Assembly: GCF_003355475.1 (NCBI RefSeq)
Contig: NZ_CP031356.1
Span: 1,736,001-1,800,000, forward strand
Direction: 5' to 3'
From: Brachybacterium saurashtrense
GTDB taxonomy: Bacteria; Actinomycetota; Actinomycetes; Actinomycetales; Dermabacteraceae
DNA: 64,000 nucleotides
In this document: in pieces, positions 34,002 through 42,557 of the stretch
How the letters are laid out: every line of letters starts with the position of its first letter
Numbering within the stretch: position 1 is the first letter of the stretch
Translations under genes and position numbers: made by a program
The notes under the pieces: generated by a model
Databases searched by the model: none
Seen by the model: only the letters and a program-made list of their open reading frames with translations
Told to the model about the DNA's origin: nothing

Positions 34002-35723
34002 ATGAGCATCGACGCCGCACTGCGGGACCGGATCGATCAGTGGCTGGAGCACGATCCGGATCCCACCACCCGGGCCGCGCTGGAGGGTCTGCGGGAGCAG
34101 GCCGAGGCCGGCGACGCCGCCGCGCTCGAGGAGATCACCGACGCCTTCGCGGCCGATCTGGAGTTCGGCACCGCCGGGCTCCGCGGCCGGATGGCCCCGG
34201 GCCCGCACCGCATGAACCTCGCCGTGGTCTCCCGCGCCGCCCGCGGCCTCGCCGACCACCTGCGCGAGGACGTCGGCCTCGAGGACCCGCTGGTGGTGAT
34301 CGGCTACGACGCCCGTCACCGCTCGGCCGACTTCGCCCGCCGCTCGGCGGAGATCATGACCGCGGCCGGCTGCCGGGTGCACCTGCTGGAGCGCTTCGGC
34401 CCCACCCCGCTGGTCGCCTTCGCGGTGCGGCACCTGGAGGCCGATGCCGGCATCGTGGTGACCGCCTCCCACAACCCGCCGGCGGACAACGGCTACAAGG
34501 TCTACCTGGGCGGGCGCGCGGCCGATGCCGACGGCCGCGGCGTGCAGATCGTGCCGCCCTCGGATGCGCAGATCGCCGCCCGCATCGCGGCCGTCGGGCC
34601 CGCCTCCGGGATCCCGACGGCGGAGGCGGGCTGGGAGCTGCTGGGCGAGGAGCTGCGGGAGGACTATCTCGCGGCGATCTGCGCGCTGCCGGACCCGCAG
34701 GGGCCGCGCGGGGTGCGGATCGTGCACACCGCGATGCACGGCGTGGGCACGGAGACGGCGCTGGCGGCGCTGCACCGCACCGGCTTCGAAGAGGTGCACC
34801 CGGTGGCGAAGCAGGCCGATCCGGATCCCGACTTCCCCACCGTCGCGTTCCCGAACCCGGAGGAGCCCGGGGCGATCGATCTCGCGCTCGAGCTGGCGCG
34901 CACGGTCGAGGCCGACGTGGTGATCGCGAACGACCCCGATGCGGACCGCTGCGCGGCCGCCGTGCTCGACGCGCACCGGGGCGACTGGCGGATGCTCACC
35001 GGCGACGAGCTGGGCGTGCTGCTGGGCGACCACATGGTGCGCCGCCACGGCCGCCGCGGCACGCTGGCGCGCTCGATCGTCTCGAGCCGCTGGCTGGGAC
35101 GGATCGCGGAGAAGTCCGGGCTGGAGCCCGCGGCGACGCTCACCGGCTTCAAGTGGATCACCCGTGCGCCGGGGATCGTGTTCGGCTACGAGGAGGCGAT
35201 CGGCTACTGCGTGCAACCGGACGTGGTGCGCGACAAGGACGGCCTCTCCGCCGCGCTGATGGTGGCCGAGATGGCGGCGCTGGCGAAGGCCGAGGGCGGC
35301 ACCCTGATCGGGCGGCTGGACGAGCTCGCCCAGCGGGACGGCCTGTTCTCCACCGCGCAGCTCTCGCTGCGGGTGGCGGAGCTCGCCGAGCGGGACGTGA
35401 TGATGGCGCGCCTGCGGGCCGAGCCGCCCGCCGCGCTGCTGGGCTCCCCGGTGGCGGCGAACCAGGATCTCGCCGAGGGCTCGGTGGAGACCACCGGGCT
35501 GCCGCCCACCGAGGGCGTGCTGCTGCTCAGCGAGGACGGCACCCGGGTGGTGGTGCGCCCCTCCGGCACCGAGCCGAAGCTGAAGTGCTACCTCGAGGTG
35601 CTCTCCTCGGTCCCGGCCGGGGCACCCGTCGAGGAGCTCACCGCGATCCGCCACCGCGCCGACGAGCGCCTCGAGGCGCTCACGGCGGAGCTGCGCGAGG
35701 TGCTCGGCGCCCCCACCGACTGA
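34002..35723 (+). CDS. pmmB: Phosphohexomutase/phosphopentomutase (PmmB-like)
   Basis: A 573-residue four-domain mutase of the alpha-D-phosphohexomutase family. FGTAGLRGRMAPGPHRMN opens it. The phosphoserine is Ser156 in VVTASHNPPADNGYKVY, and the magnesium loop is NDPDADRC near residue 312. GYEEAIGYCV is the sugar-binding loop, and VRPSGTEPKLKCYLEV the C-terminal phosphate site. Length and the GYEEAIGY form resemble PGM2/phosphopentomutase types. Its place directly after the nucleoside phosphorylase suggests it turns (deoxy)ribose-1-phosphate into the 5-phosphate for DeoC; phosphomannomutase activity is also possible. A GGGAGGAG site lies 10 bases upstream. Confidence 0.9.
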   Translation: MSIDAALRDRIDQWLEHDPDPTTRAALEGLREQAEAGDAAALEEITDAFAADLEFGTAGLRGRMAPGPHRMNLAVVSRAARGLADHLREDVGLEDPLVVIGYDARHRSADFARRSAEIMTAAGCRVHLLERFGPTPLVAFAVRHLEADAGIVVTASHNPPADNGYKVYLGGRAADADGRGVQIVPPSDAQIAARIAAVGPASGIPTAEAGWELLGEELREDYLAAICALPDPQGPRGVRIVHTAMHGVGTETALAALHRTGFEEVHPVAKQADPDPDFPTVAFPNPEEPGAIDLALELARTVEADVVIANDPDADRCAAAVLDAHRGDWRMLTGDELGVLLGDHMVRRHGRRGTLARSIVSSRWLGRIAEKSGLEPAATLTGFKWITRAPGIVFGYEEAIGYCVQPDVVRDKDGLSAALMVAEMAALAKAEGGTLIGRLDELAQRDGLFSTAQLSLRVAELAERDVMMARLRAEPPAALLGSPVAANQDLAEGSVETTGLPPTEGVLLLSEDGTRVVVRPSGTEPKLKCYLEVLSSVPAGAPVEELTAIRHRADERLEALTAELREVLGAPTD

Positions 35724-35765
35724 GCCCGTGAGCCCGCCCGCGGCGGCACCCCCGGCGTGACGGCA

Positions 35766-35799
35766 CCGGGCCCCGCCCGCGATGTGCGGAGGGGCCCGG
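35766..35799. terminator. Bidirectional hairpin between convergent mutase and deoC
   Basis: CCGGGCCCC and GGGGCCCGG pair perfectly around a 16-base loop in the 98-base gap between convergent stop codons. There is no T-run. Confidence 0.6.
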
Positions 35800-35821
35800 C
35801 GCCATCGACAGGCGCGGCGGC

Positions 35822-36487
35822 TCAGTACCCGCTGCCGGTGCCGCCCTCGAGGATGGCCTTGGAGGAGGAGAGCCCGAGCCGGCTCGCGCCGGCGGCGACC
35901 ATCGCCTCGGCCGCCTCGCGGGTGCGGATGCCGCCGGAGGCCTTGACGCCCAGGCGGTCGCCGACGGTCTCGCGCATCAGCCGCACCGCGTGCTCGGCAG
36001 CGCCGCCGGCGGGGTGGAAGCCGGTGGAGGTCTTCACGAAGTCGGCCCCGGCGCGCTCCGCGGCCTGGCACACGCCCACGATCTGCGCGTCCTCGAGGGC
36101 AGCGGATTCGATGATCACCTTGAGCACCACGGGCGCCGGGGCGGCCTCGCGCACCGCCCGGATCTCCGCCTCGACGGCGTCGAACTCGCCCGCGCGGGCC
36201 AGGCCCACGTTGAGCACCATGTCCACCTCGTCGGCTCCCTTGGCGACCGAGTCCGCGGCCTCGGCCGCCTTGAGGGACGGGGCGTGCTGCCCCGAGGGGA
36301 AGCCGCACACGGTCGCGACCTTGACGGTGGTCTCGACCGGGAGCATCGACGGGGAGACGCAGACGGAGTAGGTGCCCAGCTCCTCGGCCTCCCGCAGCAG
36401 CGCGGTGACGTCGTCGCGAGTGGCCTCGGGCTTGAGCAGGGTGTGGTCGATGAGCTGTGCGAGCTGTGCGTTCTCGAGTGCGGTCAT
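35822..36487 (-). CDS. deoC: Deoxyribose-phosphate aldolase
   Basis: A 221-residue class I aldolase cleaving deoxyribose-5-phosphate to glyceraldehyde-3-phosphate and acetaldehyde. [15 protein letters not shown] opens the barrel. [11 protein letters not shown] and [12 protein letters not shown] follow, and the Schiff-base Lys152 sits in [17 protein letters not shown] second conserved Lys is in [12 protein letters not shown] near 180. It completes deoxynucleoside breakdown with DeoA, the phosphorylase and the mutase nearby. A CAAGAT box 6 bases before the ATG suggests leaderless expression from its own promoter. Confidence 0.94.
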   Translation of the reverse strand: MTALENAQLAQLIDHTLLKPEATRDDVTALLREAEELGTYSVCVSPSMLPVETTVKVATVCGFPSGQHAPSLKAAEAADSVAKGADEVDMVLNVGLARAGEFDAVEAEIRAVREAAPAPVVLKVIIESAALEDAQIVGVCQAAERAGADFVKTSTGFHPAGGAAEHAVRLMRETVGDRLGVKASGGIRTREAAEAMVAAGASRLGLSSSKAILEGGTGSGY

Positions 36488-36493
36488 GGAGCG

Positions 36494-36499
36494 ATCTTG
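36494..36499 (-). promoter_or_regulatory. Candidate leaderless -10 box of deoC
   Basis: CAAGAT on the minus strand lies 6 bases before the deoC ATG; the match to TANNNT is partial. Confidence 0.4.
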
Positions 36500-36605
36500 G
36501 CAGAACCCTGCCCCTGCGCGCATCCGTTCCGGCGCGGAGCGTCCGATCCTGCGACCGTCCCCACTCCCCCGGCCCGGGGGCCGGGCGACCTCCCCGGGCC
36601 CGTCG

Positions 36606-36611
36606 TAGACT
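36606..36611 (+). promoter_or_regulatory. Candidate leaderless -10 box of the uridine kinase-NUDIX gene
   Basis: TAGACT lies 8 bases before the GTG start and is identical to the box before the DUF885 gene. Confidence 0.55.
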
Positions 36612-36619
36612 GGCTGGCC

Positions 36620-37717
36620 GTGACCACCCCCTCGCCGTCCCGGGCCCCGCGCCGCATCGTCCTGCTCACCGGCCCCTCCGGCAGCGGCAAGGGCGTGGTC
36701 TCGCGCCGCGCAGGAGTGCCCGCGCTGAACCTGGACGACTTCTACCGCGAGGGCGACGATCCGACGCTGCCGCGCCGCTTCGGGATCCCGGACTGGGACC
36801 ACCCCGCCTCCTGGGACGCGGGCGCGGCGCTGCGTGCGCTCACCGCGCTGGCGCACGACGGCGCGGCCGAGATCCCCACCTACTCGATCGCGCTGTCGCG
36901 CCGCACGGGCTCGGCGCGGCTGGAGCTCGGGGACGCGCCGGTGCTGATCGCCGAGGGCATCTTCGCCGCCGAGCTGATAGCCCCGCTCGCCGCCGCCGGA
37001 CTGCTCGCAGAGGCAATCGTGCTGGACCGTGCGGTGCCCGTGGTGTTCACCCTGCGCCTGGCCCGTGACCTGCGCGAGCACCGCAAGCCGGTGCCGATCC
37101 TGCTGCAGCGCGGCACCGCCCTCGCCCTCCAGCAGCGCGACGACATGCACGGCTGGGTGCGTGCGGGGCTCCGGCCCGACGGGCTGCGCGCCGCGGTGCG
37201 CAGGATCCGGGAGATCGTCGTCCACGCCGAGGCGGAGCGGCACTGCCGGCCCGCCTCCGCGGCGCGCTCCCGGCTGCGGATCGCGGCGGTGTGCTTCCTG
37301 CGCGACGCTCCCGCGGGGACGGCGCCCGGCACCGAGCTGCTGTGCGTCCGCAAGCACGGCACCGGCTCCTGGATGCAGGTGGGCGGGAAGCTCGACGGCG
37401 AGGAGAGCGCCCGGGAGGCGGCGCTGCGCGAGGTCGAGGAGGAGCTGGGCGTCCGGCTGCATGCCGAGGAACTCGACCCGCTGGGCGAGTTCGAGGCGGT
37501 GGCCGCGAACGAGCCGGGCACCGTGGTGCACGCGAGCGTGTTCCTCACCCGCACCCCGCTGCCGGGCCCTCTGCAGGTGCGCGCCGAGCTCGCCGAGCAC
37601 CGGTGGATCCCGCTCGAGAACGACGGCGCGCACGGCAACGGAGGACGTCTCGCGCCGCTGATGCGCGAGCACATCCTGCCCGCGCTGCGGCGTCGCGAGG
37701 CGTCGCGCCGCCCCTGA
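36620..37717 (+). CDS. Uridine kinase-like protein fused to a NUDIX hydrolase
   Basis: A 365-residue two-domain protein with a GTG start. Residues ~12-215 form a P-loop kinase: Walker A GPSGSGKG at 18-25, [35 protein letters not shown] and [12 protein letters not shown], matching actinobacterial uridine kinases. A short Arg/Ala linker leads to a NUDIX domain (~225-355) with [25 protein letters not shown] split over residues ~252-276; this fits G-x5-E-x7-REUxEExGU exactly. The kinase should phosphorylate uridine/cytidine; the NUDIX part may hydrolyse a nucleotide derivative. I know both domains as separate proteins; the fusion is unusual. It lies among nucleoside salvage genes. Confidence 0.82.
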   Translation: MTTPSPSRAPRRIVLLTGPSGSGKGVVSRRAGVPALNLDDFYREGDDPTLPRRFGIPDWDHPASWDAGAALRALTALAHDGAAEIPTYSIALSRRTGSARLELGDAPVLIAEGIFAAELIAPLAAAGLLAEAIVLDRAVPVVFTLRLARDLREHRKPVPILLQRGTALALQQRDDMHGWVRAGLRPDGLRAAVRRIREIVVHAEAERHCRPASAARSRLRIAAVCFLRDAPAGTAPGTELLCVRKHGTGSWMQVGGKLDGEESAREAALREVEEELGVRLHAEELDPLGEFEAVAANEPGTVVHASVFLTRTPLPGPLQVRAELAEHRWIPLENDGAHGNGGRLAPLMREHILPALRRREASRRP

Positions 37718-37724
37718 GCCGCCC

Positions 37725-39035
37725 TCAGCCGATCCGGTCCAGCACGATCCGGCGCTCGGGAACCTCCGTGCCGGGGGCGGAGAGGTCCCAGGCCCTGTCC
37801 AGCGCCTCGAGCGCCCGGGCGAGGCGGCCGGGGGTGTCGGTGTGGAGGCGGGCGAGCACGTCCCCGGCCCGCACCTCCTCCCCCAGGTGCTTCTCGATCT
37901 CGACGCCCGCGGCGGCCTGGACGGCCTCCCCCGGGCGCGAGCGTCCCGCGCCGAGGCGCCAGGCGGCCACGCCCACGCCCATCGCGTCCAGCCCGGTCAC
38001 CACGCCGTCCTCGCTCGCGCGCAGCTCCTCGACGTGCTGCGCGGTGGGCAGCGGGGCGTCGACGTCCCCGCCCTGCGCGGCGATCATCGCGCGCCAGGAG
38101 TCCATCGCCCGCCCGTCGGCGAGCGCGGCCTCCACGTCGGCGTCGTGCACCCCGGCGGCCTCGAGCATCTCGCGGGCCAGGGCGCAGGTCAGCTCCACCA
38201 CGTCGGCCGGGCCGCCGCCGGAGAGCACCTCGAGGGACTCGCGCACCTCGAGGCCGTTGCCGGCCGTGCGGCCGAGCGGCGCGGACATGTCGGTGAGCAG
38301 GGCGACGGTGCGCACCCCGGCGTCGGTGCCGAGGTCCACCATCGTGCGGGCGAGCTCGCGGGCGTCGCCCTCGTCCTTCATGAAGGCGCCGGCGCCGGTC
38401 TTCACGTCGAGGGTGAGCGCGGCGGTGCCCTCCGCGATCTTCTTGGACATGATCGAGGAGGCGATCAGCGGGATCGCCTCGACGGTGCCGGTCACGTCGC
38501 GCAGGGCGTAGAGCTTCTTGTCCGCGGGGGCGAGGCCGGACCCGGCCGCGCAGATCACGGCGCCCACCTCGTCGAGCTGCCGCATCATCTCGTCGTTGGT
38601 GAGCGCGGCGCGCCAGCCGGGGATCGCCTCGAGCTTGTCGAGGGTGCCGCCGGTGTGGCCGAGGCCGCGCCCGGACAGCTGCGGCACCGCCACGCCGTAG
38701 GAGGCGACCAGCGGGGCCAGCGGCAGGGTGATCTTGTCCCCCACCCCGCCGGTGGAGTGCTTGTCGGTGGTGGGCTTGGCGAGGGCGGAGAAGTCCATCC
38801 GCTCGCCGCTGGCGATCATCGCGGCCGTCCAGCGGGCGATCTCGGGCCGCTCCATGCCGCGCAGGAAGATTGCCATGGCGAGCGCCGCCATCTGCTCCTC
38901 GGCGACGACGCCGCGGGTGTAGGCGTCGATCACCCAGTCGATCTGGGCCTCGTCGAGGCGGGAGCCGTCACGCTTGGTGCGGATCACGTCGACGACGTCG
39001 AAGGGCTCGACGTCCGGGGTGGGGTTCTCGGTCAC
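37725..39035 (-). CDS. deoA: Thymidine phosphorylase
   Basis: A 436-residue pyrimidine phosphorylase converting thymidine or deoxyuridine and phosphate to base and deoxyribose-1-phosphate. [21 protein letters not shown] opens the alpha domain, and [17 protein letters not shown] follows. The phosphate/substrate segment is [21 protein letters not shown], with [19 protein letters not shown] and [10 protein letters not shown] carrying the conserved Arg/Ser/Lys positions. The GTG start has a CGAGGAG site 6 bases before it. It lies last in the importer-cdd-deoA series, separated from cdd by a 174-base gap with a hairpin. Confidence 0.94.
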   Translation of the reverse strand: MTENPTPDVEPFDVVDVIRTKRDGSRLDEAQIDWVIDAYTRGVVAEEQMAALAMAIFLRGMERPEIARWTAAMIASGERMDFSALAKPTTDKHSTGGVGDKITLPLAPLVASYGVAVPQLSGRGLGHTGGTLDKLEAIPGWRAALTNDEMMRQLDEVGAVICAAGSGLAPADKKLYALRDVTGTVEAIPLIASSIMSKKIAEGTAALTLDVKTGAGAFMKDEGDARELARTMVDLGTDAGVRTVALLTDMSAPLGRTAGNGLEVRESLEVLSGGGPADVVELTCALAREMLEAAGVHDADVEAALADGRAMDSWRAMIAAQGGDVDAPLPTAQHVEELRASEDGVVTGLDAMGVGVAAWRLGAGRSRPGEAVQAAAGVEIEKHLGEEVRAGDVLARLHTDTPGRLARALEALDRAWDLSAPGTEVPERRIVLDRIG

Positions 39036-39075
39036 GGGTGCTCCTCGGGATCGTGGCGGGGGTGGTGGTCGGTGG

Positions 39076-39114
39076 GCCGGCGAGGGCCGTGGCCCGGGGG
39101 CCGCCGGCGAGGGC
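39076..39114. repeat. Direct repeat of GCCGGCGAGGGC
   Basis: The 12-base sequence GCCGGCGAGGGC occurs twice, 27 bases apart, within the GC-rich gap between cdd and deoA. No function is evident. Confidence 0.4.
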
Positions 39115-39135
39115 GGTCCGGGCGCCGACGGCGCT

Positions 39136-39157
39136 CGTGGCCGACGGGACGGCCACG
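39136..39157 (-). terminator. Hairpin between cdd and deoA
   Basis: CGTGGCCG and CGGCCACG form a perfect 8-base stem with a 6-base loop, about 50 bases after the cdd stop on the minus strand. It may lower read-through into deoA. Confidence 0.45.
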
Positions 39158-39209
39158 GGCGATGGGCGGTGGGCGCCGGAGCGCCGGCACACCCGGGGTC
39201 CTCAGGGTC

Positions 39210-39665
39210 TCAGGGTCGCAGATCCGCGGGGCCGAAGGCCTGAGGCAGCACGTCGTCCATGCCGCGCGGGCCCTCCGGCGTGAGGAGCACCAGATCGGGT
39301 GCGGCGTGCTCGGAGAGCAGCTGGCGGCAGCGCCCGCAGGGCATCACCACCTGCCGCTCCCCGCGCGGCAGGGACTCGTCCCCGCCCACGCACACGAAGC
39401 GGCGCAGCCTCCCGCCGCCTCCGGCGACGAGCTCGCTGATCAGCCCGCACTCGGCGCAGAGGGTGACGCCGTAGCCCGCGTTCTCCACGTTGCAGCCCCG
39501 CACCAGGCGGCCGTCCTCGGCGAGCCCGGCCGCGCCCACCCGGAAGCGGGAGTACGGGGTGTACGCGCGTTCGGCGATCTCCCGAGCGGCCGCCAGCAGA
39601 TCCGTGAACTCCTCGGAGGGTTCCGGGGCGACGGGCTCGGGCGCGGCGGAATCGTGGAGGCTCAT
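39210..39665 (-). CDS. cdd: Cytidine deaminase
   Basis: A 151-residue zinc enzyme converting (deoxy)cytidine to (deoxy)uridine. AYTPYSRFRVGAAGL is the substrate-binding start. The zinc and proton-shuttle site is VTLCAECGLISEL (Cys-Ala-Glu), with the other two zinc cysteines in VMPCGRCRQLLSE. NVENAGYGV binds the nucleoside. The first 18 residues are an unconserved Pro/Glu-rich extension. It follows the inner-membrane permease gene by only 13 bases, placing it in the nucleoside-import operon. Confidence 0.94.
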   Translation of the reverse strand: MSLHDSAAPEPVAPEPSEEFTDLLAAAREIAERAYTPYSRFRVGAAGLAEDGRLVRGCNVENAGYGVTLCAECGLISELVAGGGGRLRRFVCVGGDESLPRGERQVVMPCGRCRQLLSEHAAPDLVLLTPEGPRGMDDVLPQAFGPADLRP

Positions 39666-39678
39666 GCCTGCGATGGTC

Positions 39679-41016
39679 TCACTGCTTGACGTACGGCTGG
39701 CCGTTGGCGGCCGGGACGCGCACGCGCCCCACCACCCCGGCCACCGCGAACAGCGCCACCACGTAGGGGAGCATCAGCAGGAAGTCACCCGGGATCGACA
39801 CCCCGCCCGCGGAGGCGGACATCGTGCCCAGCCGCAGCTGGAGCGAGTCCGCGAACGCGAAGGTGAGCGCCGCCAGCAGCGCGCCGACGGGGTGGTAGCG
39901 GCCCAGGATCATCGCGGCCAGGGCGATGTAGCCCTTGCCGGCGGACATCTCCTCGCCGAAGGCGACGCCGGTGCCGATGGTGAGCGTGGCCCCGCCCAGC
40001 CCGGCCACGGCCGCGCCCAGCAGCACGTTCTTCCACCGGGTGAGGTTGACGTTGATGCCCACGGTGTCCGCCGCCTTGGGGTGCTCGCCCACGGAGCGCA
40101 CGCGCAGACCCCAGCGGGTGCGGAACAGCGCGACCGTGAGCCCCGCGACGATCAGCCACATGAGGTACACGAGGATGTTCTGGTCGAACAGCGCCGCGCC
40201 GATCAGCGGCAGGTCGGCCAGCACCGGGATCCGCAGCGTGGGCAGGCGCATCGGGGCGTTGAACAGGCCGGGGTTGTCCCGCATCACGGAGCCGAAGAAG
40301 AACGAGGTGATGCCGATCGCCAGCACGTTCAGCACCACGCCCACGATGATCTGCTGCACCTGGTAGCCCACGGCGAACAGGGCCAGCAGCGCTCCCATGA
40401 ACAGCGCCATCAGGGGGGCGGCGAGCAGTCCGATCCACACGCTGCCGGTGAGGGAGCCGATCAGCGTGGCGCCGAAGGCGCCGAACAGCAGCTGCCCCTC
40501 GATCGCGATGTTGATGACGCCCGCGCGCTCGGAGAGCACGCCCGAGAGCGCGCCGAACGCGAGCGGGACCGCGAGCACCAGGGTGCCCTGCAGCAGGGTG
40601 GTGACGTCGAGGGTGCGCTCGGAGATCACCCAGGTGAGGAACGAGAACACCCACGCCGCGGCGAACACGGCCAGCAGCGTGGTGCGCACCCGTGCGCGGG
40701 GGCGGGCGCTGCGGGCGTTGAGCACCCACAGTCCGGCCGAGGCCAGGAGCGCGAGCACGGAGAGGGCCACCGCGCCGCCCTTCGAGGGCACGGTGATCCG
40801 CTCCGGTATCAGACCGAAGGGGTTCAGATCGCTCTCGTGGACCACCACGTACACCGACTCGACGCCCGGGATGCCGCGCAGTCCGAAGACGACCAGGGCG
40901 AGCAGGCCCAACACCGTGGTCGCGGCGGGCACACGCCACCAGCTGTCGGGGCGCCTGTCCTCGAACACCTTCTCGGTCGCGGAGTCGTCCATGACGACGG
41001 GTGATGCCGTGCTCAT
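39679..41016 (-). CDS. BMP-type nucleoside ABC transporter, permease subunit 2
   Basis: A 445-residue permease of the branched-chain/ribose type. After an ~20-residue cytoplasmic lead come two helices with a ~40-residue outside loop, then the core with TLVLAVPLAFGALSGVLSERAGVINIAIEGQLLFG divided around residues 150-185. GYQVQQIIVGVVLNVLAIGI and RTRWGLRVRSVGEHPKAADTVGIN (cytoplasmic ATPase-contact loop) follow. About ten helices are visible. The start sits after GGAGGAG and overlaps the first permease stop by four bases. With its partner it forms the channel for nucleoside uptake. Confidence 0.88.
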   Translation of the reverse strand: MSTASPVVMDDSATEKVFEDRRPDSWWRVPAATTVLGLLALVVFGLRGIPGVESVYVVVHESDLNPFGLIPERITVPSKGGAVALSVLALLASAGLWVLNARSARPRARVRTTLLAVFAAAWVFSFLTWVISERTLDVTTLLQGTLVLAVPLAFGALSGVLSERAGVINIAIEGQLLFGAFGATLIGSLTGSVWIGLLAAPLMALFMGALLALFAVGYQVQQIIVGVVLNVLAIGITSFFFGSVMRDNPGLFNAPMRLPTLRIPVLADLPLIGAALFDQNILVYLMWLIVAGLTVALFRTRWGLRVRSVGEHPKAADTVGINVNLTRWKNVLLGAAVAGLGGATLTIGTGVAFGEEMSAGKGYIALAAMILGRYHPVGALLAALTFAFADSLQLRLGTMSASAGGVSIPGDFLLMLPYVVALFAVAGVVGRVRVPAANGQPYVKQ

Positions 41017-42557
41017 CGCTCCTCCTCCTGCGCATCGGTGGGCTGCTCGGGGCGGTCCGGGCCGGGCGGTCCGTCGCGCTCGCCGCTGCGCTCCCCCGAC
41101 GTGGCCGGGCCCGGATCGGGGTCGGCGTCCTCGGCCTCCGCGGGGCTGCGCCGCGCGTCGTCCGCGACGGTCGCAGCGGTGGCCGCCGCCCCGGCGGCGA
41201 CCGCGCCGCCCTGCTGCGCCCCGCGGGCGCGGCGCACGCGGGCGCGGGCGCCGGGATGATCCACGCGCCGCAGCCCGATCAGGGTGCGCACCAGCGGGGG
41301 CGCGGCGATGAACAGCACCACCAGCACCTGGATCACCTGCACGAGGTCCAGCGGCACCCCCTGGTTCGACTCCATGAAGCGCCCGCCGGTGGACAGACCC
41401 GCGAACAGCAGGCCGGCCAGCACGATCCCGACAGGACCGGAGCGGCCCAGCAGCGCCACCGTGATCGCGTCGAAGCCGATGCTCCCGGCCACGCCCTCGG
41501 TGAGCCGTCGCTCCGTGCCGAGCACGTGCACGGCACCGGCGAGGCCCACCAGTCCGCCGGCGACGGCGAGCACCAGGAAGGCGGTGCGCGCCGGGGAGAT
41601 GCCGGCCACCTGGGCGGCACGAGGGTTGGAGCCCACGGCGCGGAAGTGGAAGCCGATCGTCGAACGGCTCATCAGCCACCACAGCAGCACGGCGGCGCCG
41701 GCGGCGAGGAACAGGCCCGCGTGGAGCCGGAAGCCGGAGCCCAGCAGCAGCGGCAGCGCGGCGTTCTCGCCCACCGAGGGCGAGGTGGGCTGGGACTGGT
41801 TGGCGCCGGTGAACGCCGCCGTCTTCAGGGCGAAGAACAGCAGATAGGTCGCGATCCAGTTCAGCATGATCGTGCTGATCACCTCGTTGGCGCCGAAGCG
41901 CGCCTTGAGGAAGCCGGCGATGCCGCCCCAGACCCCGCCCGCGAGGACGCCGGCGATCAGGCAGGCCAGCAGGTGCACGGCGACGGGGAGATCGAAGGTG
42001 AAGCCCACGTAGCCGGCGGCCATCGCGCCGGCGATCAGCTGGCCCGTGCCGCCGATGTTGAACAGTCCCGCGCGGAAGGAGACGGCCATGCCGGCGGAGG
42101 CGATGATCAGCGGGGTCGCGACGGTGAGGGTCTCGGTGAGCGGTCGCAGCCCGGTGGCGAGGGCGGGCAGCAGCACGTAGGTGCCGCTGCCGCCGGCCTC
42201 GCGGATACTCTCGGCGGTGCGCTGGAAGCCGGGGACATCGAAGATCGCGCCGCGGAACATCGCGCCGTAGGCCTGGGTGACGGCCTGCCAGATCGCGCCG
42301 AGCGCGTCGGTGGGGCGGGCGACGAAGTACCCGAGGGTCTCGCGCACCTCCTGGTTCGCGATGACGATCAGCACGGAGCCGATCACGAAGGCGAACACGA
42401 AGCTCATCACCACCACCAGCAGGTCGCCGCGAGCGATCCGCTGCAGGGTGCGCGACAGCGCGGTCTCCGCGCTCTGCTCGGGCGGCGGCGGGGTGTCGGA
42501 GCTGCCCGCCCCGACACCGGGCGCGGAGCCGGTCTCCGCGGCGTCGAGCGTGCTCAT
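41013..42557 (-). CDS. BMP-type nucleoside ABC transporter, permease subunit 1
   Basis: A 514-residue permease. A Pro/Ser-rich ~35-residue N-terminus precedes the first helix (DLLVVVMSFVFAFVIGSVLIV). The core has GMAVSFRAGLFNIGGTGQLIAGAMAAG, RFGANEVISTIMLNWIATYLL and the ATPase-contact loop FHFRAVGSNPRAAQVAGIS. After the last helix (~435) comes an unusually long Ala/Asp/Glu/Pro-rich cytoplasmic tail of ~75 residues. It overlaps neighbours on both sides by four bases. The non-helical tail is not needed for transport in relatives and may be disordered. Confidence 0.88.
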   Translation of the reverse strand: MSTLDAAETGSAPGVGAGSSDTPPPPEQSAETALSRTLQRIARGDLLVVVMSFVFAFVIGSVLIVIANQEVRETLGYFVARPTDALGAIWQAVTQAYGAMFRGAIFDVPGFQRTAESIREAGGSGTYVLLPALATGLRPLTETLTVATPLIIASAGMAVSFRAGLFNIGGTGQLIAGAMAAGYVGFTFDLPVAVHLLACLIAGVLAGGVWGGIAGFLKARFGANEVISTIMLNWIATYLLFFALKTAAFTGANQSQPTSPSVGENAALPLLLGSGFRLHAGLFLAAGAAVLLWWLMSRSTIGFHFRAVGSNPRAAQVAGISPARTAFLVLAVAGGLVGLAGAVHVLGTERRLTEGVAGSIGFDAITVALLGRSGPVGIVLAGLLFAGLSTGGRFMESNQGVPLDLVQVIQVLVVLFIAAPPLVRTLIGLRRVDHPGARARVRRARGAQQGGAVAAGAAATAATVADDARRSPAEAEDADPDPGPATSGERSGERDGPPGPDRPEQPTDAQEEER

